From: Spirosoma montaniterrae
Lineage (GTDB): Bacteria; Bacteroidota; Bacteroidia; Cytophagales; Spirosomataceae
Direction: 5' to 3'
Assembly (NCBI RefSeq): GCF_001988955.1
Contig: NZ_CP014263.1
Location: 2,232,001 to 2,296,000 of the forward strand
DNA: 64,000 nucleotides
This document shows positions 16,775 through 25,197 of this stretch, in pieces. Both the position numbers and the translations under genes were made by a program. The notes beneath the pieces are model-generated. The model ran no database searches, had not been told where the DNA came from, and saw nothing but the letters and a program-made list of their open reading frames with translations. The first letter of the stretch is position 1. Every line of letters begins with the position of its first letter.

Positions 16775-19413
16775 GGTAATCGGTCGTTTTGGTACATCTC
16801 TATCTGATATTCAACCACCCGATTGTCTGCACCTAACTTATCGCGGTCGAGTATCGGTAGTGCTTCGATAAAGCTCATTCGGCCAGCCTCGAATACCGTA
16901 TATCGTAAAAACAGCCGAAAGCTGGTGTAATCGTCCCAGTTCAGATAAACGGGTTTGTGTACACGTTTGAAGGCCAGGCCACGCCCATCTTCTGAATAAT
17001 ACGTAGCAGAATGCATGGGTATAACAAACACTTCTTTGGGCATACTCACCTCTGATGCCCATGCTCTTACCTGTCGATAATACGCAAAATCAGATTGTTT
17101 GGCCGATTGTCTGGGCACCTCAGCAAGCGGCACCGACCAGGCACGACGCATCAACACAACCCCACCGCTCACTATGCGGGCATAATGGCGTATGCCTTCT
17201 ACGCGCTGTGTTTCGGCCTGGTTCAGCAACCGTTCGTACAGCGAAAAATCGGGCGTAAACGATGGCCCAAGCGTGGTCAGGAACCGGTAGAAGGGCGGAA
17301 AATAGATTGATGCTAACGTACCCCGGTGCAGCGGTACGATTCGCTTGCCGGTTGACCCTTCGATAAGCACAGGGTTACCAGCCGCATCGCGTTTAACAAA
17401 CAAGTTGTCCCAGCAAAAGCACTGCCGGGCCGGATCACTCACCTGCTGGCCGGGATAGTATAAACTTCGTCTGCCTACCGGTAGTCTGATCTGCCCCTGA
17501 AACCCCATTGTCGCTATAATGTCGGCATACTCACAGGCTGGCTCTATATCCATTAACTGTCGCTCAATCATCGTGTTTGACCGGTAGCTCCGGGCTGACA
17601 ATGGCGGTTCGGTAAACATTGTACCATACCCCGCAAATAGTTTATTGACAACGAAACGAGGGGCGTCAGTTGTCCATGTATTCGTAAACTGACCCATTAC
17701 GGTCATCGACAGCGGAAGCGACTGCGTATTGAAAGGGGATGCTTCCTCCTCCCACTTCGCCCAGAAAAAGGAGTCGAGCGTAAGTTGCTCCGACGTTTCG
17801 GATAGCAGCGAAGCAATCTCGGATACAAAGCGATCCTGAACGGTGATTTGTTGCTGCATGGCGTTGCCCGTGACCAGAGCCTGCGGATTTAGCAGGGGGT
17901 GGTTCTCGTTCAGCGTATTTGGGTCTGCGTCGATAGCAGACTCGAAAAGTCGATGAAAAAAAATAAGCGCGGGCAACGGCGTATCGGTATCGGTCAACCT
18001 ACCAGCCACCCACTGTTGAAGCGCGTAGTCGTTATTGAACAGCGGAAGAACACGTAGTAGGGAATCGAAAACGGGGAACTGCTCAATGAATTGGTCTGGT
18101 TCCGGAGTTGGCGGAGCGGCCAGATACACACTGTTATGAACAATTTTCTGGATTCCTCCAACCGGCGTTACCACACCAACCGAAGCCAGTACGCGCTCAC
18201 TGTTCTGAGCGAGTGTCTGTAGTGCGTTTAGCCGATTGGCAGGTGTTGTTTTGGCCAGCGAGTCTACGTGCAATGCCAACCCGGCAAGCTGATTGCTTAA
18301 CGCACTCGATACGTGCGCTACGCAGGGGCTTTCGGCAAGAGCAGCCGGCCAGTCGAGCCGATTCTGATCAACACCCAGTGTCGGAATAATGAGTTTATAT
18401 TCCAGCAGTTTGGTCAGTATTCGCTGTGCTTTTTCTTCATCGCAGGCTAATGATTCTATCAATAAGGCCACCAGTTCGCGCTGGTCGATGGGCGTGATGC
18501 GCTCAGAAAAAATATCTTTTACCAGAAATAAAATGGGGTTAGCGGACATAGCGACCGTCGATTCGGTCGACGTTGCTCCATTGTTTGCCAACGACAAATC
18601 GGTACGTAGCACGTAACAGCCGTCTTCCGTCAGTACCGATGCCGGATTCCAGAGCAGGGGTAGTTTATTGCTATATAAGTTCTGGTTCAGCAGCGCGTCG
18701 ATTAGTTGCTGTCCAATACGAATATTCAGTACGTTTACTTCTTCCACCGATGACGGCTGATCGGGGGATGTTCTCTCGTCCTGATTGAGTGGCCAGCAGC
18801 CTGTTCTGGTAAAATAACTGAAGGGGCTGGTTTTAGTAGCCATTCGGTAAGCATAAGCCGTACCCGACAGCAATACTTTGCGTTGTTGGCTGTTCAGATT
18901 TTGGGCGTTAGGCAGTTCAAGAAGTTTACGATATAACTCGGGTTGGGCATGGCATATGGCCGTTTGAACAGATGACTCGCCAAATAATAAACCAAACGCC
19001 TGATTCAGCGCAGCAAGCGACTGACCAATAGCCGTTTCAGCCACTTGCTTCGTTTCGTTCAACTGATTCAGCCGACCGCTCCAGTTGTCGAATAGTGTAT
19101 GAAGATGTATCGGCAAACTTTTTTTGACATGTTGTTCATCAACCCGTCGGCTATTGTAAATAGCCCGCTTTAGGGTAAGTAGTTGATTACTTTGGTCTGA
19201 TTCCGTTGTGTATTTTATCAGCTCATAAAGCGCGTCAACCAGTTGAGAAGCTGCCCATTTGAGTTCTGCTTCTTTATGCGTCAACTCATCGCATAACCGG
19301 GCTATCTGAAAATTACCTAATTTCCAGATAGCGTCGGTTGGAAGCCCTACCTGCCGACATGCATAGTAAGGAGCCAGCACAAGGCCGTTTTTGACAAGTT
19401 GATCGGTACGCAT
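16771..19413 (-). CDS. LanB-type dehydratase, glutamylation (N-terminal) subunit
   Basis: An 880-aa protein (ATG at 19413) matching the lantibiotic dehydratase N domain. The key segment is Tyr-Arg-Met-Ala-Thr-Lys-Thr-Ser-Pro-Phe-Ser-Tyr-Phe-Thr at about residues 188-201, where family members bind the tRNA acceptor. The C-terminal Arg-His-Tyr-Ala-Arg-Ile and Lys-Pro-Val-Tyr-Leu-Asn-Trp stretches are also typical. Such proteins transfer glutamate from Glu-tRNA to Ser/Thr of the precursor. It lacks the elimination domain, which is the next gene. The start was chosen because it lies just after the stop of the preceding gene (19416-19418). A peptide-aminoacyl-tRNA ligase role is the main alternative. 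It is less likely because an elimination subunit is coupled to it. Confidence 0.87.
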   Translation of the reverse strand: MRTDQLVKNGLVLAPYYACRQVGLPTDAIWKLGNFQIARLCDELTHKEAELKWAASQLVDALYELIKYTTESDQSNQLLTLKRAIYNSRRVDEQHVKKSLPIHLHTLFDNWSGRLNQLNETKQVAETAIGQSLAALNQAFGLLFGESSVQTAICHAQPELYRKLLELPNAQNLNSQQRKVLLSGTAYAYRMATKTSPFSYFTRTGCWPLNQDERTSPDQPSSVEEVNVLNIRIGQQLIDALLNQNLYSNKLPLLWNPASVLTEDGCYVLRTDLSLANNGATSTESTVAMSANPILFLVKDIFSERITPIDQRELVALLIESLACDEEKAQRILTKLLEYKLIIPTLGVDQNRLDWPAALAESPCVAHVSSALSNQLAGLALHVDSLAKTTPANRLNALQTLAQNSERVLASVGVVTPVGGIQKIVHNSVYLAAPPTPEPDQFIEQFPVFDSLLRVLPLFNNDYALQQWVAGRLTDTDTPLPALIFFHRLFESAIDADPNTLNENHPLLNPQALVTGNAMQQQITVQDRFVSEIASLLSETSEQLTLDSFFWAKWEEEASPFNTQSLPLSMTVMGQFTNTWTTDAPRFVVNKLFAGYGTMFTEPPLSARSYRSNTMIERQLMDIEPACEYADIIATMGFQGQIRLPVGRRSLYYPGQQVSDPARQCFCWDNLFVKRDAAGNPVLIEGSTGKRIVPLHRGTLASIYFPPFYRFLTTLGPSFTPDFSLYERLLNQAETQRVEGIRHYARIVSGGVVLMRRAWSVPLAEVPRQSAKQSDFAYYRQVRAWASEVSMPKEVFVIPMHSATYYSEDGRGLAFKRVHKPVYLNWDDYTSFRLFLRYTVFEAGRMSFIEALPILDRDKLGADNRVVEYQIEMYQNDRLP

Positions 19414-19415
19414 AT

Positions 19416-20972
19416 TTATAATTCGGCGGTAGCCCAAGCCTGCGTAAAGTCTCTCCGTTGAGAAGCATTAAGAAAATACTGACCATTATTGATCGATACA
19501 ATCAAGCGATGATGCTCCAGAAACGACAAAAAATTATCTATCTTATCTGCTGGAATATGCGCCATCCGTTCCTTAATCTGTGCGGCCTGGGTAACATCAT
19601 CTAACTGCTGGTAAAACTCTGTCTGAGCCGAATTCAAATTCAGAAAACGCCAGTTTTCTATGGCACCACGCCGGTCGAACAGTCGGGCAAACGCGGGGCC
19701 GGTACCCTTCGACAGGTAGCGATCCTTGGGGTGCGTTCGCCAGTCGCCCAAACAAGTACGCAACCCGTTCAGTACGTCAGCGATAAGTATCGCTGCGTCG
19801 TCGGCAGTATCAGACGCTGCATTTGATACCGGTGGCTTCGGCTGCATCCAATACACTCCGATTGGAGCGGGAAAGCCGAAAAAAACGGGTAATTCATTAA
19901 TAAACTTCACCCACAAGTCGCTCCCAAGGTTGATCCGAGACAACAACAGCCGCCACTGTACCTCTATCCCCAATCCATGCAATCGCTTAACCAGACTGAT
20001 TTGGCGCAGATTCAACAGTATGGTTTCCTCGTCATTGGCTGGCCTATCCGGTGCTCCTACAACTGGCAGCAGATGCACCGAGTCAACTTTGGCCCGTTGT
20101 AGGTACGCAAAATACTCAGCCGGGCTGTCGGCAGGCAGGGTGCAATGTAATCTAAAGCTGTATGACAAGGATGTAAAGACGGTGGCTATTTCATTCAGTT
20201 TAACGCGGGTTTCGGGATTGTCTAAATCCACAAATCCTAGATCAAAATCGAGTATTTTGTATTGTTGCGAATACCCTAAAATATGGTTTGTGAGTTGTTC
20301 TGATACTAATTCGTTTAAACTGACGGGTAATCGGACAATTTGGCTAAAGCTTGTCTGGTCTCTGTGTTGTTTCAGCAGAAGACTATAATCAACGGTCGCA
20401 TCGAGGTCGAAGCAATCCGTCGTATTATCAGCGGGCAATTCGCCTGAACTGTAAGTATTCAGGCAATCATACAGCGCAGTGGTGAAACTACTGGTTGCAT
20501 TGGCTGTTATCCGCTGAATATCAATGGTCAATAGTGCGTGCAGGATTGCTTTGGGTATAACACGAACCACATTGATGAGCGACCAGGCCCGATACATTTT
20601 TGACGACAGCCCGTTGGTAAATACCACTAATTCAATGCTCGGAAAAGCGGCAGAGAGATGCGTAATGTATTGCTCAGAAAAGCTAAGGTCCAGCTCGGTC
20701 TCGTCCTGCACAAACCAGATGGCACTGTTGTTTTCAGACTTAGTCATCAGGGAATCAAGTAGAGTCAGATGCTCCGCTTCACACGTGTTGAACGCGACCA
20801 TGTCAGTGTGTGCATACTCGCCCAGAGCCTGTTTGAAAGCTAACCCGCCCAGTGTGACGGTGTACTCAATCTGACATTGTTTCAATAACTGTGTCAGGCG
20901 GACAACAGCCCGATCAACATGATTAACGAAGCTCGAGCAGGGCGATGTTATAATCAGAATTTTTTCCTTCAT
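19416..20972 (-). CDS. Degenerate radical SAM-like partner protein lacking the iron-sulfur cysteines
   Basis: A 518-aa protein from the ATG at 20972. It starts Met-Lys-Glu-Lys-Ile-Leu-Ile-Ile-Thr-Ser-Pro-Cys, like the opening strand of the B12-domain protein upstream. Residues about 225-360 read like the back half of the radical SAM barrel of that neighbour. A strand with Phe-Arg-Leu-His-Cys is followed by a Val-Asp-Ser-Val-His-Leu-Leu-Pro-Val-Val-Gly strand, a Val-Lys-Arg-Leu-His-Gly-Leu-Gly-Ile-Glu-Val-Gln-Trp segment and a helical C-terminal domain. No CX3CX2C or CX7CX2C motif occurs anywhere. It is probably a duplicated, non-catalytic paralogue serving as a scaffold or precursor-binding partner. 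It overlaps the active enzyme's gene by 50 bp. The homology call rests on visual alignment only. Confidence 0.62.
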   Translation of the reverse strand: MKEKILIITSPCSSFVNHVDRAVVRLTQLLKQCQIEYTVTLGGLAFKQALGEYAHTDMVAFNTCEAEHLTLLDSLMTKSENNSAIWFVQDETELDLSFSEQYITHLSAAFPSIELVVFTNGLSSKMYRAWSLINVVRVIPKAILHALLTIDIQRITANATSSFTTALYDCLNTYSSGELPADNTTDCFDLDATVDYSLLLKQHRDQTSFSQIVRLPVSLNELVSEQLTNHILGYSQQYKILDFDLGFVDLDNPETRVKLNEIATVFTSLSYSFRLHCTLPADSPAEYFAYLQRAKVDSVHLLPVVGAPDRPANDEETILLNLRQISLVKRLHGLGIEVQWRLLLSRINLGSDLWVKFINELPVFFGFPAPIGVYWMQPKPPVSNAASDTADDAAILIADVLNGLRTCLGDWRTHPKDRYLSKGTGPAFARLFDRRGAIENWRFLNLNSAQTEFYQQLDDVTQAAQIKERMAHIPADKIDNFLSFLEHHRLIVSINNGQYFLNASQRRDFTQAWATAEL

Positions 20973-22866
20973 TAGCGTCTGCACCTGTCGGGCGTTTAGG
21001 AATGTCAAGACGAAGCGGGAGATTAATCAACTGATCACTCTCTGACCGGTATATCTGGTAGCAGGCAACCATCCGGTCCACAAATTGCCGAATCTCGCCT
21101 TCATCAACTCGGTCGATGAATAGCCTGACCAGGCTATCTTCCCGAATCACTTCATCGCAGGCCGAAAACATCTCCGCTTCGATACCTTCAAGCACAATAC
21201 GACCTACAGTGAGACGGTCTTTACCCGTATAAGCAAGTTGCCGCTGGTCGATAATTTCGATAAAGCCGGGGCCTCTGCGCTGAACAAGAGTGCGTTCCTG
21301 ATAATTTTCCCGCCACGCTTCGAGCCGGTCGTGAAGCTGACTGTGCAAAGCTTTGAGTTTGGGAGTTATTTTATCGTTTCTGTCGAAATCGAAGTAGAAA
21401 GCCAGATTATCGAAGTCAATGGATTCGTCCGGAAAAATATCATAGTAATATCCCTTAGGTCTAATATTTACTATACCAAAACGTTCGGGCGTGTTGTGTA
21501 AAGGCGCGTAGCGATTGAGCTGTACCGGAATCATTCCTTCGGCATGTAGGGGCGGCAGGTGCGTGATGAATGGAATCAGCCGAATCATTATTTCATAATC
21601 CTCTTCGCGCTCACCTATATTTTCATAGATCAGATTCCAGTTTACGACAATCTCTCGTTCAGCACACAGTTTCAGGCATTGCACCTGCTTGGCTCCTGTT
21701 GTGCCCTTATCCATCATACGTAGTATATTATCGCTGAAGCTTTCTATACCCGGTTGAACCGACCGTACTCCTGCGTCTCTGAATCGAGTAGCATGGTGCG
21801 TAGAAAGGTTGGATTTACACTCGAAGAAGAAACTGAAATCATAGCCAAATTCGCTACGTAGCTGAGTAAGCTTGGGTAGTAGTGAGTTAAACGCCCCGTG
21901 ACTGATGATGCTATCTACCGGAAAAAACTCAAGTCCCCGATGCTTACTCGATAACGTAATAATCTCGTTCAGTACGTTATCATCCGATTTAGTTCGATAT
22001 TTCAGAATCTCGTCTTCAATACCGCAGAACGTACAGTGGTGTTTTTCTCCCCACCAGCACCCCCTCGACGTCTCAATCTGTAAATAGGGTTCGATATTGG
22101 TAATGCCATACTGGCTAAGCTGGCTAAAATAAGGCCCGTAATCAGGTACTGGAAGCGTATCCAATTTAACGAAAGGTCGGTTCGGCGCGGTTCTGGAAAT
22201 CGTTCCGTCATTGTTCCGATACAGTAAGCCGTGAATTTGTCTCAAGTCTTTCTTCTCCTGCCGGAGCTCCTGCACGAAAGGCCCAATAGTAGCATCGACT
22301 TCACCTTGTAAAATATAATCTATCTCGGGAAAAGCACGGATCATGGCTTCGCCCATTGGAGCGCTTGTACTGGGGCCCCCAAACAGTATGGCAATAGTGG
22401 GGTAGTGTCTTTTAATTTTCTTAGCTAAGGCCAGCGAAGCAACGGTCTGTTGCATCATCACGGAAAAACCAACCACATCGTAATCTCCCCAAGGCGTACT
22501 CTCGAATAAATAATTGATACAGTTTTCTGCCTGTTCGACAATATTGAGGTAATATGCGCTCGATTTACGTTTTTCATCTCCTTTTTGACTGGTTCCTTCT
22601 ACGTGACGCTCAAGTTTGTCAGCAGCCGTTTGCTTACTCACCGCGAAATAAAGCGGAGAGAATGCTATCTCTGAAATAGGCAGTTTTGAAACCTGCTCAA
22701 TAACAAAGCGATCCCCCTGTAGGAAATGACAATAAGCCAAATTTCCATACATCATCTCGCACGGATAACCCTGCTGGTTTAGAATTGAATGGACAAGGGT
22801 TGGCCCCAGCCCCGGAAAATCAATACTGGCCCATGGCATAAGGGCTATTAACACTTTCTTGTCCAT
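20923..22866 (-). CDS. B12-binding radical SAM protein, RiPP maturation type 1
   Basis: A 647-aa protein. The N-terminal part (residues 1 to about 235) is a cobalamin-binding-like Rossmann domain, with Val-Val-Gly-Phe-Ser-Val-Met-Met-Gln-Gln and Ile-Leu-Phe-Gly-Gly-Pro-Ser. The radical SAM barrel follows, with the cluster motif Arg-Gly-Cys-Trp-Trp-Gly-Glu-Lys-His-His-Cys-Thr-Phe-Cys (Cys270, Cys278, Cys281). This CX7CX2C spacing is the hallmark of 'RiPP maturation radical SAM protein 1' enzymes. Characterised relatives C-methylate unactivated carbons such as Val, Ile or Thr side chains in proteusins. It is the first enzyme gene after the candidate precursor. C-methylation of the Val/Ile-rich precursor tail is the inferred role. 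Confidence 0.93.
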   Translation of the reverse strand: MDKKVLIALMPWASIDFPGLGPTLVHSILNQQGYPCEMMYGNLAYCHFLQGDRFVIEQVSKLPISEIAFSPLYFAVSKQTAADKLERHVEGTSQKGDEKRKSSAYYLNIVEQAENCINYLFESTPWGDYDVVGFSVMMQQTVASLALAKKIKRHYPTIAILFGGPSTSAPMGEAMIRAFPEIDYILQGEVDATIGPFVQELRQEKKDLRQIHGLLYRNNDGTISRTAPNRPFVKLDTLPVPDYGPYFSQLSQYGITNIEPYLQIETSRGCWWGEKHHCTFCGIEDEILKYRTKSDDNVLNEIITLSSKHRGLEFFPVDSIISHGAFNSLLPKLTQLRSEFGYDFSFFFECKSNLSTHHATRFRDAGVRSVQPGIESFSDNILRMMDKGTTGAKQVQCLKLCAEREIVVNWNLIYENIGEREEDYEIMIRLIPFITHLPPLHAEGMIPVQLNRYAPLHNTPERFGIVNIRPKGYYYDIFPDESIDFDNLAFYFDFDRNDKITPKLKALHSQLHDRLEAWRENYQERTLVQRRGPGFIEIIDQRQLAYTGKDRLTVGRIVLEGIEAEMFSACDEVIREDSLVRLFIDRVDEGEIRQFVDRMVACYQIYRSESDQLINLPLRLDIPKRPTGADANEGKNSDYNIALLELR

Positions 22867-22990
22867 TATTTATCTATTTTAGACACTAAAGTTATTCGAC
22901 AACAAATTCATTCACATAGTTGATTCTTTTAACTTTACTCAACCATTGTTATTTATCAATAAAGCGTTCTGTACCTAAATTAGTGAAGAA

Positions 22991-23031
22991 GCTGTATAAA
23001 ACAGGAAAACAGTTTCTCTGTTTTATACAGC
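22991..23031 (-). promoter_or_regulatory. 14-bp hairpin between precursor and first enzyme gene
   Basis: GCTGTATAAAACAG (22991-23004) pairs perfectly with 23018-23031 around a 13-nt loop. It begins 24 nt after the precursor's stop codon in the direction of transcription. No U-run follows it, so it is more likely a partial terminator or RNA-stabilising stem. Such a stem would keep precursor mRNA more abundant than enzyme mRNA. Confidence 0.6.
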
Positions 23032-23054
23032 CATCGACGCATTGGTCATAATAC

Positions 23055-23264
23055 CTACGTTACGGCTATATACACAACGACCGAAATAATGCTGGCTTTT
23101 TCGTCGTTGCTCAATACCCGTTCGGTCTCGCCGAAGACTTTTAGCTTCAGCTCTTTAACCGACATGCTGTCCAAATCATCGATAGCCCCGCTTTCGACAT
23201 GCTTTTTAACGATTGAATGGACATTGTCAATCGTTTGTTGCAGTTTTTCACTACCCTCGGCCAT
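23055..23264 (-). CDS. Candidate RiPP precursor peptide, cysteine-free
   Basis: A 69-aa product. Residues 1 to about 52 are charged and helical, with a Leu-Asp-Ser-Met-Ser-Val-Lys-Glu-Leu stretch (31-39) that looks like a recognition segment. The last 13 residues (57-69) switch to small and branched hydrophobic residues with Ser58, Ser61, Thr69, four Val (62-64, 68) and three Ile. There is no Cys in the whole peptide. It is the first gene of the operon, followed by a hairpin and then the radical SAM gene. That is the usual position and size of a RiPP precursor. The C-terminal part is the probable core. The leader/core boundary is not marked by a Gly-Gly motif, and no known precursor family was recognised. 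Confidence 0.75.
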   Translation of the reverse strand: MAEGSEKLQQTIDNVHSIVKKHVESGAIDDLDSMSVKELKLKVFGETERVLSNDEKASIISVVVYIAVT

Positions 23265-23459
23265 AGTTTTAAAGGTTTAAAGGATGAATACTTCTGTACC
23301 ATCAGTGGATTATAGATCCCTTAGGTGTGTGAAATCTAATATTTATAAATTCAATGCTTTTAAAAATATACTGGAAGGTATATGTTGTGCTAATAGCATG
23401 CTAAAAAATAACCAAGAACTAAGTTTGGTAAATATCAGCTTTGAACTTGCAACAGCATA

Positions 23460-23975
23460 GTGGCGATTACTTCGATACGTATACTTTTGTAACAAAAACG
23501 TTTCGAGTCCTGGCTCAAACTGATCCACGCGGGTTTCTGGTCAATTACGCCAACGGGGCCATCTTTGACGAGGTTCAGCGGGTGCCGGATCTGTTTGCTT
23601 ATTTATAAGGTATCGTAGATCGGCAGACGGCTCAACAGCCCTTTGTGTTGACAGGCTCCCAAAACTTCCTCCTGCTGGAAAGTATCAACCAAAGTCCGCA
23701 GACCGAATCGCCGTTTTACGCTTGCTGCCCCTCAGCTATCTCGTCACTTAGCACCCGCCGACTTCTGTCCCAGCTACATCCAAACCTATCTCGACCGGGA
23801 TATAGGGTCACTGAAAAACGTTGCCGACCTCAGTACGTTCACCCGCTTCCTAACGAATTACGTGGTCTATCTGCTTCCGCCCTATTATGAGAACTTCAGC
23901 AAACGACTCATCAAATCGCCTGAACTGTACTTCTATGACACAGGACTCCTTTGTTCGCTACTGGGCTTATGGTCG
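23460..23975 (+). pseudogene. DUF4143-type AAA ATPase remnant
   Basis: Frame pieces read Ala-Gln-Thr-Asp-Pro-Arg-Gly-Phe-Leu-Val-Asn-Tyr. The Walker B-like Ala-Ile-Phe-Asp-Glu-Val-Gln-Arg-Val-Pro-Asp-Leu follows, then an in-frame TAA, then Phe-Val-Leu-Thr-Gly-Ser-Gln-Asn-Phe-Leu-Leu-Leu. After a shift come Tyr-Ile-Gln-Thr-Tyr-Leu-Asp-Arg-Asp-Ile and Lys-Ser-Pro-Glu-Leu-Tyr-Phe-Tyr-Asp-Thr-Gly-Leu-Leu. These are the conserved pieces of AAA+/DUF4143 ATPases, with large segments missing between them and the Walker A end absent. It is clearly non-functional and abuts the upstream edge of the RiPP cluster. Confidence 0.8.
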
Positions 23976-24199
23976 AGTCCGTGTCCTGACGGCACAACGT
24001 AACGGCAGAGCCAGGAATCGTGAGGGTTAATACGACGCTTTTGAGTGTGATTTGCTGAAATAAGTGCCTGATTTTGTTTGTCAAAAGTTGATAACCCACG
24101 TTAATTTGACAAATTCAAGGCATACAGGGTCGCTCAACGGTGTTGGTTTTGTTGCGCAAATTTGGTAGCTTGGACTGGCAGTTCCCCCCTCGTCCCAGT

Positions 24200-24703
24200 A
24201 TGAAAGCTAAACCGCCTGTGGCCAGGCCACCTACCCCTGAGCAACGCATCAAAGAGTTAGAAGCCGCTCTACAACGAGAAAAGGACCGGGTTCTGGCTTA
24301 CAAGACGCTTATTTGAGGTAGCCGAGAAGGAGCACGGCCTCACCATCCGAAAAAAGGCTTCCCCCGCAGAGTCCATCGGCTCCGGCAAGAGCGGCAAATG
24401 AGTCTGGCCTACATTTGTCAACTGTTCGGGATGAGCCGCCAGAGCTATTACCAGGCCCAGCAGCGTTGCCAGCAGGTGAAGACTCAAGTGATTGCGTTAG
24501 TGCAGCAACAACGGCGGCTCATGCCCAGGGTGGGTACGCGCAAGCTATACTATTTATTGAAAGAGCCGTTTCAGCAACAACGAATCAAAGTAGGCCGGGA
24601 CAGTTTATTTAGCTGCTTACGGGATGAAGATTTGTTGGTGCGACCGGTACGCAGTTATCACAAAACAACAGATTCCGGGCATTGGATGCGTGACCCGTCC
24701 TGA
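24200..24703 (+). pseudogene. IS3-family transposase OrfA/OrfB remnant
   Basis: The first frame, from the ATG at 24200, encodes an OrfA-like coiled-coil tail (Glu-Gln-Arg-Ile-Lys-Glu-Leu-Glu-Ala-Ala-Leu). It ends early, and the sequence continues in another frame with Phe-Glu-Val-Ala-Glu-Lys-Glu-His-Gly-Leu-Thr-Ile-Arg-Lys-Lys. The OrfB N-terminus follows (Ile-Cys-Gln-Leu-Phe-Gly-Met-Ser-Arg-Gln-Ser-Tyr-Tyr-Gln; Gly-Thr-Arg-Lys-Leu-Tyr-Tyr-Leu-Leu). It ends at a TGA at about 24703, before any DDE catalytic region. The element is therefore truncated and dead. No terminal repeats were recognised. Confidence 0.8.
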
Positions 24704-24919
24704 AATAAGCTGGTGTTTAGAGCGTGTTTTGTTGATGGTAGACAAGGTGGTCACGAACTACCCATGTGCCGGGTAGTAATCCAAGTTTGAGCGACGAACA
24801 TAGCCGATAGCCCCGGATACACAACCGATTTGGCCCGTTAAATCGCCTGAATAAGCCACGACGCAGCATTGTTGTGACGAGCTTCATCAACGAACCAATG
24901 ACCAAAATTTCGGAAATGC

Positions 24920-24968
24920 TTGCGTAGTCAAATAGCTACGCGTATATTTGTAGCCAAATGACTACGCG
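24920..24968 (+). promoter_or_regulatory. Promoter plus paired operator-like repeats of the decayed arsR gene
   Basis: TTG (24920-24922), 20 nt, TATATTTG (24943-24950) is an excellent Bacteroidota promoter. Two related copies of TAGYCAAATRRCTACGCG-like sequence (about 24925-24942 and 24951-24968) flank the -7 box. This is the layout of an autorepressor operator. The start codon at 24969 is only about 12 nt after the predicted transcription start. Confidence 0.6.
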
Positions 24969-25142
24969 ATGAATTTAAGACGAGACGGTTTCGAGGCCAT
25001 CGCCGACCCAACAGTCTCAAAGCACCTGCAAATCTTTGCCGATTGCGAATTGCTCCGACAGGAGCAGAATGGCCGGGAGTTGTGTACAGATTGGTCGCGG
25101 CCAGAGACCAAATGCTGCGATTACCCTTCGCACAAGGGCTGA
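24969..25142 (+). pseudogene. ArsR-family regulator with internal deletion
   Basis: The 57-codon frame begins [15 protein letters not shown], the usual start of Cytophagales ArsR autorepressors. It then jumps straight to Val-Ser-Lys-His-Leu-Gln-Ile-Phe, the recognition helix, followed by [10 protein letters not shown]. Intact relatives are about 105-110 aa, so about 25 residues of the winged helix and the C-terminus are missing. It should not bind DNA normally. Confidence 0.75.
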
Positions 25143-25197
25143 ACATAGCCCACAACCGATTACAGACCCTTGTAGGCCAGGTAAAAGCTAACGCGCT

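Noticed and set aside
23055..23264. Lanthionine-containing product
   Set aside because: The precursor has no Cys and no LanC-type cyclase gene is in the operon.
23343..23528. 61-aa minus-strand open frame upstream of the candidate precursor, considered as a second precursor
   Set aside because: It overlaps the DUF4143 remnant, lacks a leader/core pattern and has no obvious promoter.
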